A stretch of 64,000 nucleotides of DNA from Rhodothermales bacterium (GTDB lineage: Bacteria > Bacteroidota > Rhodothermia > Rhodothermales > JAHQVL01), in the NCBI GenBank assembly GCA_041391505.1, contig JAWKNW010000018.1, forward strand, positions 62,001-126,000, written 5' to 3'. Within the stretch, counting starts at the first letter, position 1. Each line of letters opens with the position of its first letter. A program made the translations under genes and the position numbers. This document shows, one piece after another, positions 19,401-28,551 of the stretch. The notes under the pieces were generated by a model. The model did no database searches, was not told the origin of the DNA, and saw only the letters and a list, made by a program, of their open reading frames with translations.

Positions 19401-22400
19401 CCCGTCGCGCCGTCGAGCACCCGGAACAGCAGCCGGTCGATACCCGACTCCACGTCGTGGACGTCGTTCAGCAGGATGTGGAGCTGACTCGGCTGCCCGG
19501 GCGTGTAGAACCCGCTGTGCGCGAGCGTCAGCTGCGGCTCGCTCGGCGCCGTCGCGTCGCGGCCGGGGATCTGGATGGTGCGGCGCGCGATGGTCTGGAG
19601 GCCGGCGCCGTTCGTAACCCGGAAGATGGCATTCAGGTTATAGCCGCGCGGCCGGTAGGCATCCTCCGCCAGCGGCAGGTATTCCGTGCGGGCGCCCAGG
19701 TCGCGCTGGGACTGCCGCAGCGTCGTCAACGGCTCCCAGTCGGCCTCCGCCAGATTCGTCTCAAGCCCTTCCACGAGCACGTATTCGACGCGCTGGATGC
19801 CCGACTCGGCGTCCTGGAGCGCCTCGAATTCCACCAGCAGGCTGTTCGGGTTTTCGAGGCTGAACGGGTTGAAGTAGGTAAGCGACCGGAGCGCCGCCAC
19901 GGGCGGGGTGTCGTCGAGGCTGAGGCGCAGCGAGGCGCTGCTCTCGGAACGCAGGCCGGCGCCGTTTTCGGCGCGGGTCTGGACCCGGATGGCGAGGTTG
20001 CGTTCCTGCACCGGGAGGCCGGTTTCGATCCGCCGGCCCGGGAAATCCGGCGTCGTGGTGACCACCTGCGTCCAGTCCTGCAGGACGTCGTTCGCATCCT
20101 GCTCGTTCACGATGCGGTAGGCCAGCGAGGCGATGCCGGACTCGGGGTCGCGCAGGGCGTCGATCGTGAAGGCGAGGGTGTTGGGCTCGTCGCTGAAGTA
20201 GGCGGAATAGGTGAGTTCGGCGATGGCGGGCGCGGGCGGCGGGGTGTCGTCCTGGGGCACCAGCAGCGAGTCCGGGCGGGGCGCCGGCACCTGTGCCGCG
20301 GGGTCGACGGGCACGGTGAACCGTCCCGAGCGGGATGCGGTGAGGCCGCCGGCGCCGCGGACGCGCACCGTCACGTCGTACGTCTGGTTGCGGTTCGCCA
20401 CATCGCGTTTGATGGCGGTATAGGAATAGGCCGGCAGCGAGGCCACGCTGGCGAAGACGGCCGCCGTATCGGATGCCGCGGTGATCGCCACGCTCGTTTC
20501 GGCCACCTCGATCGGGTGGCTTGCGCTCCACGAGATGGTCGACGTCGCCGTATAGCCCGTCGTGTCGATGCCGATCTTCAGTGCATCGAGCGTGGGCGGG
20601 ATGAGGTCTTCCGCGAGGATGCGGTAGTTGCCCCGGTAGGGGAGGAACTGGAACGCGAGGTTGACGGCCTCCGGATCGAGCTGGCGCATCGACGAGCGCC
20701 AGTTCTTGTACTCTTCCGCCATGCCGTAGAGGGTCGTGGTCATGGCCGTTTGCATGTCGTACATCGGGTCCAGCGCGCGGGTGTAGGCGCTGTAGGCTCC
20801 GGCGATGGAGTCGCGCAGGAGTTCGTAGCGGCCGGCGCGCTCGCTCGCGATGGCGCCCAGGGTATCCGCCGCCGCCGCGAGGGCGGCCGCCGGCGCGTCG
20901 AACCAGAGCCATTTTCCCGTGGATCGATACAGCCCCTTGAGGGCTTCGGCGTCGGCCTGCGTCACCCGCTGGCGGAAGGCGGCCTCGTCCGTGACGATCT
21001 CGTTCTCCCACCCCGCGGCTCCGGCGATGTCCCGAATGCGCGCGATGCGGCCGAGGATCGTGCTACGCATGACCTCCGGCTTGTCGTCCACCGCGTTGAG
21101 CTGGTCGTCGAGGCTCCGGTCGATCTGGCGTTCCTGGGCGGCCAGCCACTGCCGGCGCCCGGACGCCCACTCCCGGAGCGACCACTCGGCGTCGGTCTGC
21201 CGGCCGTAGTAGGCGCCGACGGCCTCCATGGCCCGCGCATAGCTCATCGGCTGGTCGGGCGACCGCGCGATCTTGAGGTTCACGAGGTTCATCTCGAGCC
21301 CGCCGACGGCGCGGAGGAATTGGATGTCCAGCGCCTCGTTGCGCTGCTTGAAGTCGAGCAGGTTCGCGGTCTGCAGCCGCTGGATGTTCGGGTCGATTTC
21401 GAAGCGGCCCGTGCCGGTGGGGGACGCGTTCGGCCACGTGGCGTCGATCAGCGGCGACGCCTTGAGATCTTCCGGGATATCGACCTGGTCGGAGAGCCAG
21501 AGGACGCTGCGCGGGGCGAGGCCGCCCAGCGTGAAGAGGTCGGATTCGGCGGTCCGTTCGGCGGTCTCTACGGCCTCCGTCATGGCGCGCCAGGCGTCGG
21601 CGGCCTCGGTCGTGGTGGCCGGCACGCCCTGCGCCGCCGTCTGCGCGGGGCGCGCGGGATCCGCATAGAGGCCCTCGGCGAGATCGGCGAGCGTCTCGGG
21701 CAGTTTGCCATCGACTTTCTCGGCATCGAGCAGGGCATCGCCAAAGCCGCGCAGCGCGTCGTCGGGGCGAGCGAGCACGGTGGGGAGGGCCGGCGCGAAG
21801 CGGTCGGTGGTGGCCAGTTTGAGGACGCGGACGGCCTCCTGCAGCCGCGCAGAGGCGTCGGCGGCGAGCGTGGGCATCGAGGCGCTGTGCTGGCGCGCTT
21901 CCGTCACCATCCGGCGGAACGTCATGTTGCGCGCGTCGCCGGCATAATATCCGCCTTCCTGGATCGAAAGCCAGGGGTCGAGCGGGCCGGTGTAGACGAA
22001 CGGGACGTCGACGAACACATTGGCGGCGGCGTAGAGGAGCCGCTCGTCGCGGTCGTTGAGCAACGTGCCCGTCAGCCGGTTGCGTCCCAGATGGATGCCC
22101 GGCATCAGCGACAGGTCGCTCTCGAACGCGGCATAGCCGCCCGGGCTGTTCTGGCCGCGCTCGTACCAGAGATGGATATGCGCCGGCTGCGAGACGGCGA
22201 GACCGCCGGTGGCGACCGGCAGTTTTTCCTCCAGGTCCAGCAGGATGCCGTCAGGGCCGGCCTGGTACCGACCGGGCAGCGACAGCGCGTCGTTCAGGAC
22301 GAAGTCGCCGTACCCGAACGCCGACCAGCCGAGATCGGCCGAGGCCCTGAACCCGGTAGGTACGATGCCGCCGAGAACGGACGTGAAGTTCAGCGTCAGC

Positions 22401-25400
22401 GCCCCCGTGCCTTCCAGCGTTGCGCCGAGGGTGTCGCGCTGCGTCAGGGCCAGGAAGAGGCCGGCCTCCAGCTCGCGGTCGCGCTGGAGGAGCGTGCCGT
22501 TGAGGTCCAGATGCGTAAACGGCCGCCCGAGGGTCAGGAGCCCCCGGCCCGTGATGCCGCTCGCGCTGTCGGCCGGGAGGATGGCGGCGTCGACCGGGAG
22601 GTAGAGGGCCAGGTCCGGCGCGTTCGCCGCCGGCCAGCCGGCCGGGTTGTTCGGCTGGAAATTTCCGTTATGGCGTTCGTTCAGGACCAGCGACACCAGC
22701 TCCAGATCCGCCGGCTCGGGGCGATAGAAGAGGCCGCCGCCGGCCGTGGTGACGCGGGCGAGGCCCGGTATCCAGGCGAGCTGTTTTTCGGAAGGGGAGA
22801 AGAGCAGCGCCAGGCTGGGCCGGCCCTGCCGCGAGCGCACATGGCCCGTCGTCGTCAGCGGGGTCTGCCGCAGGAACGTTGCGCCGTCGATGTCGAGCGT
22901 GAGCGGCTCGTCGGCGGAGCGCACATCGGCGACGAGACGGGCGTCCGGCGTGAAGGGCATTTCGAGGCGGTCGATGCGCAGCCCGAGGTCGCCCTCCACG
23001 GTCTGGTAGGCGGCCACGCCGTGTGCGACGCCGGCGAACCAGCCGTCGGCGAGGGTGACCCGGAGCGTGTCGCCGCAGGCGGCGCCGAAACGCACGTAGG
23101 CCTGCACGGGCAACGGCGTTTCCGCCTCGGCGCCGATCGTGCCGTCCGGTAGGATGAGCACCTGTTCGTTCTCCAGCATGACCTGCTGGAACGTGGTCCG
23201 GCGCTGGTCGAGCAGGACGCAGCCGGTCTGGATGGCCAGCATGTCGCCGAAGCTGAGCGTGGCGGCGCCGTCGGCGCGGCCGGCTTCCTGGAGGCCGTCG
23301 GGGCCGACGGTCATGTCGCGCAGGGCGAAGTCGCCCGTCATCCCCGGCGTCTTCAGCCGCACGTGGCCGGCCAGCGCGACTGTCGGCGAGGAGGCATCCG
23401 GCAGGGATACGGTCTCCACCCGGAAATCGAACAGGGCGTTGCCGACGATAAGCGGCGAGGCGCCGGAGCCGGCCTGGAACGCCGTCAGATACCGCACGGG
23501 CGCGCCGGCACCGACGACGATGCCGGGCTGGCGCTCGAGATCCGACGCGCGCCCGAAGGCGACGGCCGGCAGGGTCGAGACGTCGGTCCGCGCGATGCGG
23601 GTGCTGTCGCCGGCCTCCACGCCGGAACTGGTGCGCAGGAAGAGCCGCGCGGCGGCGCGGAGGCGCGCGTCCGTCGGCCGCCACGGATTGAAGTCGAGAT
23701 CGGCCGCCTCGTACTGGAAGATGGCAGCATCGCCGAAGGCCATCTGGAACGCCGGCTTGTCCGCCTGCTGCAGCGTCGCGCCGCCGAAGTCGACCGGCGT
23801 AGCCTCGAGGGCGCCGTCGACGCCCACCCGGTAGGTCGCGCGCCCCGACGGAAACAGCGCGGCGGTGGACGGCGCGACGGTCGTGGCGGCCGGACGGCCC
23901 CGACCCAGTGCGGCGACGCTCCCGGGCGCCTGGGCGCGCAGCGTCCCGACGCGTTCGGAGGGCGCCGGCAGGTCGATCGGGCCGGCCATGGTCAGGGCCA
24001 GACCCTGGTCTGCGAGGGCCACCGAGAGGGAATCCAGCCGGAACACGCCGGGGATGACGTCCACCGTCTGGCCTGCGCCGAGGAGCGAGAGTGCGGTGCC
24101 GGTCTGGACGCCGGCGCCGATGCCGGCCTGGCCGAGGGCGACGGCCCCATCCAGCCCGATTTCCATCCCCCGGAACGCCGCCGTGCGGTTCTGGAGGAGG
24201 GGCGACGTGTAGGCCCCGTCGAGGGAGGCGACGAGTGCGGCGCGGGCCTCGTCGTAGCGCCATTCGAGCCGGCCGATCTGCATCCCGAGCAGGTTTTCGA
24301 TCAGCGCCGGACGCTCGACGCCGGAGTAGGGCCGGCCGAGATAGACGCCCGCGGGGCCGATTTCGACGGCCAGACCCAGGCTGAAGGTCTCGCCCAGTCG
24401 GGCGGGAAGCTGAACGACGCCGGCGAGGCTCAGCACCGGCAGCGGGTTGGCCTGGAGCCGGTTCGCCAGCATCGGGTCGAGCAGGAAGGTGCCGGCGCCC
24501 AGGGCAAACGCGCGTGGCGCGGATTCGCGCGTTGTCACGCCATACGTCCAGCCGGTTTCCGCGTCGTCATAGCGGGCCGTGAAGCGGAGTCCCTGCGTGG
24601 CGGTGGAATCGGACTGGAGCAGGGCCGAGGCCATCGACCCTTCAAAGGTGACCGTTGGCGTCTCGTCTTCCAGTTGAAGCACCAGCGATTCCGCCGCGAG
24701 GCGGAGGAGATCGTCGTACCACGAGCGCGGCGCGGCGGAGACGGCGGCGAGCGACCGGTCGTCGCCGAGCAGGAGCCGGGCGTCGACGCTCGTCAGGGAA
24801 TCGGTCGCGAGCAGCGGTGGTAGCGCGGCGCGGACGTCGAGCGTCGTCGAAAAGCGGCGAGTGGCTTCCGAATAGGTTGCCGCGATGCGGACGACCTCCA
24901 GCGGCTGCAGCGAAGTGGCCAGCGGCTCGGTCTCTCCGGTGATCGCGCCGGCGAGGACGTCGAACGCGTCATTCACCGTGATCTCGCCGCGGACCGGCAT
25001 CGTGAAGCGGACGGGCTGCGTGACGAGCAGCCGGGCCTCGCTGCCGGCGGTGAGGACGGTCTGCCCGCGCGTCGAACGCGTAACGGTGAACGCCGGGTCG
25101 CCGGCGGCGCCGCGGAGCAGCAGGTAGCCGCTCAGTCCGGGCAGGGCGATCCGGTCCGGCAGATCGGCGGGCTCCATCGCGCGTCCGATCGAAAAACCGG
25201 TTTCGTCGAACGTGCCGATCCGCGCGTTCTCCGCGATGAAATCGGCGCGTCCGGTGTTGGCCACGGCCGGCCGGGCGCCCAGTTTGAACGTATCGCCGAA
25301 GGCGAAGCGCGCCGGGGTGTCGTCCGAGAGCCGGCGGGCGGCGAGGGTGCTGTCGGCGAAGAAGGTGAGTCCCTTGGCATCGAGGCGCGCCTCGTCGACG

Positions 25401-28400
25401 TCGACCGCGAACAGCGGGCTGGCCGTCGGGTACGCCCACTCGAAGGCGTCGAGGCGCGCGGAGCCTTCCACGACATGCCCATCGGCGAGGTCGACGGTGA
25501 TCGTGCCCGTGGCCGGGGCGGTCGTGCCTTGCAGGGGTTGGCGCACGCCCGTGACGTTGCCCTCGATCCAGGTGACCAGCGCGTCGCGGTCGTAGCGGAT
25601 CTGCACGCGGGCCGAGTCGAACGCCAGGGCGATGGGGCCGGCCGGGACGGGGCCGCACGGCTGCATCGGCGCGGTGCCTCCGGTCCACCCCGAGCGGCTG
25701 GACCATTGCAGCGTCGCGGGATACGGGGCGCAGCGGGCGCCGGCGGCATCGGTCAGCGCGGCGTGGGCGAGGTCGCCATCGAACAGCAGCTCAAAGCCCT
25801 GCGCGGATCCGTCCGCGAAGAAGCGGCCGGCGATGCGCCGCGCGTCCATCCGGAGCGGGGCGCCGAGGTCGAGGCGGGCGGGCGTGCGATCGAGGGGATA
25901 CGGGATGAGGGATCCGTTCAGGAAGCCGCCGTCGAGGCGGGCATCCTGCAGCGTGAGCGGGAGGCCGGCGATGGCGGCCGTCTGCGCGCCGCCGGTGGGG
26001 CGCACGTCCACGTCGAGCCGGACATCCAGCGGCGAGGTGGCCTCCGCAAGCCGCGTCGACGGGATCCGCAGCGCCAGCAGGGCGAGGTCGAAGCCGCCCA
26101 GTGCGATGGTCTGCCGCCCGAGTCCGGGCGTGGCGTCGTTGACATCCTGCGGAGGCAGGTTGAGGCCGTTTTCCCGCAGCTCTACGCCCTGGAGCGGGGC
26201 GGAGAGCGTGTCGGATCCCACCCGGAAGCGAAGGCCGGCGTCGAGCGCCGCCATGAACCGGGGCGCCTGGCCATCGGCAAACGAAAGCCAGAGCGCGTCG
26301 ATGCCGTTGACGTCGAGCGCATGCGCGCCGAGCTGGATCGGATGATGGCCCGCGGCGGGCTCGAAACGCGAGAGGGCGACATCGGTCGCGCCGGCGTACG
26401 TGAACCCGATCGCCGCACTGGCGGCCACCGAGTCCGCCGCCATCACCCGGAATGCCCCGTCGACGGCCAGGTCGAACACCCGCGTGTCGCCCCCGAGGAG
26501 CGGGAGACGGACGTCGCCGCGCACCTCCTCGATGGCCAGCCGGGCCCAGCCCGCCTCGTCCAGCGCGATCGTGCCTGACACCGTTTCGGGGGCCACGCGG
26601 CCGGTCAGCACGCCGTGGGGATCGACGGAGAACGTCACCGCTTTGCCCCCCGCGACCGGTTTGCCGAACACCGTCAGGGCGCCCGTCAACCCGATTTGCG
26701 GGGCGCCGTCCCGGACGGCGATGGCGATGCTCGCGGGCGCCAGCGGCACGCCGACGGGGTCGAGCGTGAAGGGCTCGGCCGTGTCGGGAATCGCGATGTC
26801 GACCGATCCGCCGGCCATCAGTCCAGTGCCGGACTGTATCGTCACCGACTGCAGCGTGGCGTCGAAGCGGGGCGCCTGGCCCTGCGTACGGCCGCGGAAG
26901 ACGGGGAAAACGGCCTCGAGGCGCGTGCCGGCGCGCGGAGTGAGTTTCAGCAGCCCGTTGGCCTGCGGTTCGGCATCGACGACGGGGATGCCGTTGCGTT
27001 TGAGCGGCACGTAGGCGAGGCGCTCCTGTCCAACGACGAGCCGGTCAGGGATCTGGGCGATGACGGGGTCGCTGCGATCGATCACATGGAAGCCGGCGGG
27101 GTCCGCGTAGGCGCGGGCGATGCCCTCGGCCGCGAAATCGATGCGGCCCCGTGTGACCGCGAACGGCTTGAGCGTCAGGGCGATGTCGCCGGAGTAGGTC
27201 GCCGTCCACGCGCTGCCGTCGAGTCCGGTGTAGGCGACGCGCGCGGGGCTCGTCCCGTCCGGATGCAGCCCGTCGCGATCGATGCGCAGCCCGCTGTTCC
27301 ATTCGAGGAGCAGGGCGTCGTCGCCCGTGAGCACGCTGCCCGGGGCGACGAACGCATAGCCGCTGAAGGCGTCCGTCAACGGGTTCAGCGACACCTCGAT
27401 CGCCAGCGGTTCATCGATAAACAGCTGGCCCTCGATGATCGACTGGGTCTCGACATCGACGAGCACGCCCTCGAACCGCGCCTCGGTCGGCACGCCGTTC
27501 AACTCGATCGGGAGCGGGCCGTCGAGAAACAGCTCCGTCTGATCGGGGTCGATTTCCTGCGGGTTGGCGAGGGTGTGGACGATAAAGGGGGTGTTGACCG
27601 GATAATTCCACGAGGCCACCATCCCGCCGAGGCCTTCCACGCCGACGGTGAAGGTATAAAATTCCGTCTCGCCGGCCTCCAGGACGGGCATCAGGTCCGC
27701 CGCGTCGCGGGCGCGGACCTGCCAGGCGTAGGTGTGATCCTTTTCAAGCGGGAGCCGATCGGCCGTGTAGACGAAGGCCGTCTGCCCGAGCAGGGTCTGG
27801 CGCACGAGCTCCCGGTTGCTTTCGAGGGCCTGGAACGGCGCCTGTCCGGGCAGGACCTCCACGATCAGCAGTTCGTACTCGAACAGGCTGCCGGCCGGAG
27901 CGCCTACGATCGGCGCCCAGGAAAATACCGGAAACTGGCTGGTCAGGACCGATTGATCGAACGGCGCGAGGAGCATCGGCGGCTCGGCGTAGCGGACCTC
28001 AAACACGGCCGTGCCCGGCACGCTGGGCAGGAGGAGATCCGCCTCCTCGGGGACGGCCTCGATCGTGAGGGCATAGGTCCCTTCGGGCAGCAGGCCGGTC
28101 GATCCGGTCTTCGCATCCAGCAGGTTGACCAGTTCGCCGTACGAGATCGGGAAGAGGACGGCCGGCTCGTCGTCGAGCCGGCGGTACGTATGGATGCCGG
28201 GCTCGTAGGTATTCGCTTCGGAGGTGAGATCCAGCACGGTTTCCCCGTCGCGGTCGAGCGTCAGGTGGAGGCGGAAGCGGCGCGGCTGCCGGCTCGGGCT
28301 GATATAGACGATCTGCACCACATAACGACCCTGCTCGATCTGCTGGTCGATGTCGGCGATATACGGCGATTCCAGGATGGGCGGGATGCCGGTCACGATG

Positions 28401-28513
28401 ACCTGCACGGTGCCCTGGCCCATCGACGGCAGGACCCAGCCGGCCGCGAGGACGAGCATCAGGGCACGCCGCAACCAGCGGGACAAAAGGCTATGTGTGC
28501 ATCGCGCGCGCAT
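16475..28513 (-). CDS. Giant (4012-residue) secreted multi-repeat protein
   Basis: A signal peptide (LMLVLAAGWVLPSMGQG) is followed by a domain of about 250 residues (VIVTGIPPILESPYIADI onwards, then FN3-like YAWQVRARDA) that recalls the TANFOR-type N-terminus of large Bacteroidota surface proteins; this link is from memory and tentative. Residues about 280-2180 are long, beta-rich and weakly repetitive without a recognised family. Residues about 2185-2640 are mostly helical (for example AWRAMTEAVETAERTAESD). After one further Ig-like unit, eleven Ig/FN3-like repeats of about 110 residues run from about 2750 to 4000, each with variants of DDTPP, DPESGI, YRxxD and NGAGL. No enzyme motif and no T9SS tail is seen. 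It is likely a very long surface stalk or scaffold. It lies 38 bases downstream of the barrel gene and is coupled to the FN3 gene. Confidence 0.85.
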   Translation of the reverse strand: MRARCTHSLLSRWLRRALMLVLAAGWVLPSMGQGTVQVIVTGIPPILESPYIADIDQQIEQGRYVVQIVYISPSRQPRRFRLHLTLDRDGETVLDLTSEANTYEPGIHTYRRLDDEPAVLFPISYGELVNLLDAKTGSTGLLPEGTYALTIEAVPEEADLLLPSVPGTAVFEVRYAEPPMLLAPFDQSVLTSQFPVFSWAPIVGAPAGSLFEYELLIVEVLPGQAPFQALESNRELVRQTLLGQTAFVYTADRLPLEKDHTYAWQVRARDAADLMPVLEAGETEFYTFTVGVEGLGGMVASWNYPVNTPFIVHTLANPQEIDPDQTELFLDGPLPIELNGVPTEARFEGVLVDVETQSIIEGQLFIDEPLAIEVSLNPLTDAFSGYAFVAPGSVLTGDDALLLEWNSGLRIDRDGLHPDGTSPARVAYTGLDGSAWTATYSGDIALTLKPFAVTRGRIDFAAEGIARAYADPAGFHVIDRSDPVIAQIPDRLVVGQERLAYVPLKRNGIPVVDAEPQANGLLKLTPRAGTRLEAVFPVFRGRTQGQAPRFDATLQSVTIQSGTGLMAGGSVDIAIPDTAEPFTLDPVGVPLAPASIAIAVRDGAPQIGLTGALTVFGKPVAGGKAVTFSVDPHGVLTGRVAPETVSGTIALDEAGWARLAIEEVRGDVRLPLLGGDTRVFDLAVDGAFRVMAADSVAASAAIGFTYAGATDVALSRFEPAAGHHPIQLGAHALDVNGIDALWLSFADGQAPRFMAALDAGLRFRVGSDTLSAPLQGVELRENGLNLPPQDVNDATPGLGRQTIALGGFDLALLALRIPSTRLAEATSPLDVRLDVDVRPTGGAQTAAIAGLPLTLQDARLDGGFLNGSLIPYPLDRTPARLDLGAPLRMDARRIAGRFFADGSAQGFELLFDGDLAHAALTDAAGARCAPYPATLQWSSRSGWTGGTAPMQPCGPVPAGPIALAFDSARVQIRYDRDALVTWIEGNVTGVRQPLQGTTAPATGTITVDLADGHVVEGSARLDAFEWAYPTASPLFAVDVDEARLDAKGLTFFADSTLAARRLSDDTPARFAFGDTFKLGARPAVANTGRADFIAENARIGTFDETGFSIGRAMEPADLPDRIALPGLSGYLLLRGAAGDPAFTVTRSTRGQTVLTAGSEARLLVTQPVRFTMPVRGEITVNDAFDVLAGAITGETEPLATSLQPLEVVRIAATYSEATRRFSTTLDVRAALPPLLATDSLTSVDARLLLGDDRSLAAVSAAPRSWYDDLLRLAAESLVLQLEDETPTVTFEGSMASALLQSDSTATQGLRFTARYDDAETGWTYGVTTRESAPRAFALGAGTFLLDPMLANRLQANPLPVLSLAGVVQLPARLGETFSLGLAVEIGPAGVYLGRPYSGVERPALIENLLGMQIGRLEWRYDEARAALVASLDGAYTSPLLQNRTAAFRGMEIGLDGAVALGQAGIGAGVQTGTALSLLGAGQTVDVIPGVFRLDSLSVALADQGLALTMAGPIDLPAPSERVGTLRAQAPGSVAALGRGRPAATTVAPSTAALFPSGRATYRVGVDGALEATPVDFGGATLQQADKPAFQMAFGDAAIFQYEAADLDFNPWRPTDARLRAAARLFLRTSSGVEAGDSTRIARTDVSTLPAVAFGRASDLERQPGIVVGAGAPVRYLTAFQAGSGASPLIVGNALFDFRVETVSLPDASSPTVALAGHVRLKTPGMTGDFALRDMTVGPDGLQEAGRADGAATLSFGDMLAIQTGCVLLDQRRTTFQQVMLENEQVLILPDGTIGAEAETPLPVQAYVRFGAACGDTLRVTLADGWFAGVAHGVAAYQTVEGDLGLRIDRLEMPFTPDARLVADVRSADEPLTLDIDGATFLRQTPLTTTGHVRSRQGRPSLALLFSPSEKQLAWIPGLARVTTAGGGLFYRPEPADLELVSLVLNERHNGNFQPNNPAGWPAANAPDLALYLPVDAAILPADSASGITGRGLLTLGRPFTHLDLNGTLLQRDRELEAGLFLALTQRDTLGATLEGTGALTLNFTSVLGGIVPTGFRASADLGWSAFGYGDFVLNDALSLPGRYQAGPDGILLDLEEKLPVATGGLAVSQPAHIHLWYERGQNSPGGYAAFESDLSLMPGIHLGRNRLTGTLLNDRDERLLYAAANVFVDVPFVYTGPLDPWLSIQEGGYYAGDARNMTFRRMVTEARQHSASMPTLAADASARLQEAVRVLKLATTDRFAPALPTVLARPDDALRGFGDALLDAEKVDGKLPETLADLAEGLYADPARPAQTAAQGVPATTTEAADAWRAMTEAVETAERTAESDLFTLGGLAPRSVLWLSDQVDIPEDLKASPLIDATWPNASPTGTGRFEIDPNIQRLQTANLLDFKQRNEALDIQFLRAVGGLEMNLVNLKIARSPDQPMSYARAMEAVGAYYGRQTDAEWSLREWASGRRQWLAAQERQIDRSLDDQLNAVDDKPEVMRSTILGRIARIRDIAGAAGWENEIVTDEAAFRQRVTQADAEALKGLYRSTGKWLWFDAPAAALAAAADTLGAIASERAGRYELLRDSIAGAYSAYTRALDPMYDMQTAMTTTLYGMAEEYKNWRSSMRQLDPEAVNLAFQFLPYRGNYRILAEDLIPPTLDALKIGIDTTGYTATSTISWSASHPIEVAETSVAITAASDTAAVFASVASLPAYSYTAIKRDVANRNQTYDVTVRVRGAGGLTASRSGRFTVPVDPAAQVPAPRPDSLLVPQDDTPPPAPAIAELTYSAYFSDEPNTLAFTIDALRDPESGIASLAYRIVNEQDANDVLQDWTQVVTTTPDFPGRRIETGLPVQERNLAIRVQTRAENGAGLRSESSASLRLSLDDTPPVAALRSLTYFNPFSLENPNSLLVEFEALQDAESGIQRVEYVLVEGLETNLAEADWEPLTTLRQSQRDLGARTEYLPLAEDAYRPRGYNLNAIFRVTNGAGLQTIARRTIQIPGRDATAPSEPQLTLAHSGFYTPGQPSQLHILLNDVHDVESGIDRLLFRVLDGATGRPIYDWDDFVLLAPNQLAFYLESLERSLPLPRFDSGRPVIVEARAINRAGVTSRTSVAFLQLDVDDTAPPAPAVEVAIRNDQTQAQPEAISLNVGPVQDPESFIAAASYRLVDPASQAVLVDWRAFDFASPSHQFPGASIEIDPATLPASRAPEVQVRVTNGQGLSAVSSQRIALDAAASAPATPDVTLFYSDAGDDGAIHIVLKPIANPMATPSAIRYRLRDADAADRVLVPWQDVPVTAGERFAGRTGVHALPDSLRIETALAELVVENRQGQAFQSHAILSIPRAGALRASRPSAPALDLFFYDAANRILTNTLELGIGDAYDARSEIASVAYRVTLTDAAGEQTVRPSDTTWYELDIKPGVYFAGERVQIGLPDLAYPAQAVAEVRLTNEADRTTTASTRLALAPVSDDTPPVPPALTVFQLDTPQRNTPARLRIVAGSATDPESGVEEMAYRLIDPERPTAPVADWTPLTNQQDERHYAPAPATVTVPPASTNRPLLVQLRTRNGIGLESLVESPITLVSDRTPPVIEGLAAAAAGPAYAPDRIDIVPGLIADPESPIDRIAYRVALEGDTTSLIQDWTVVDEPEAPRLRARTLSVPLPNLAGSRTVSVEVRAENAAGLETTASTRVAIEIDTTPPQMPRIDLAFVDNTQGEGYLLVTPGAFRDAESLIAGLDYRIYDASGDSSVFRDWTRLPVPNVLRTSTPPFSIPRTAFPFDGAREVTVEFRAQNGAGLFAYRQGTIAIPGDVTPPDTPALQVVHHNAYDAQHPNSLELQIGPAGDAQSSITDVAYRIRIPGATEATGAWTSVSRPTEERFPGTLLYADLPFLASSTVADVEVRVVNSAGLVTTTASRVDVVIESDITPPSLEIALHYFSDQMALVLNELSDPESRIHEVEYRFLDNVDQTVLADWKPVFEISVPQDRFERQIYAVEKPTIRSGRTLKVEVRATNGAGLQTLVSKTVLFKTPGIGQ

Positions 28514-28551
28514 CGTGCGGTCGTTCGTCGGGTTCAGGGCGCTGGCGCCGG

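Noticed and set aside
16442..23152. 2236-residue open frame on the plus strand
   Set aside because: Antisense shadow of the 4012-residue gene, produced by high GC and few stop codons.
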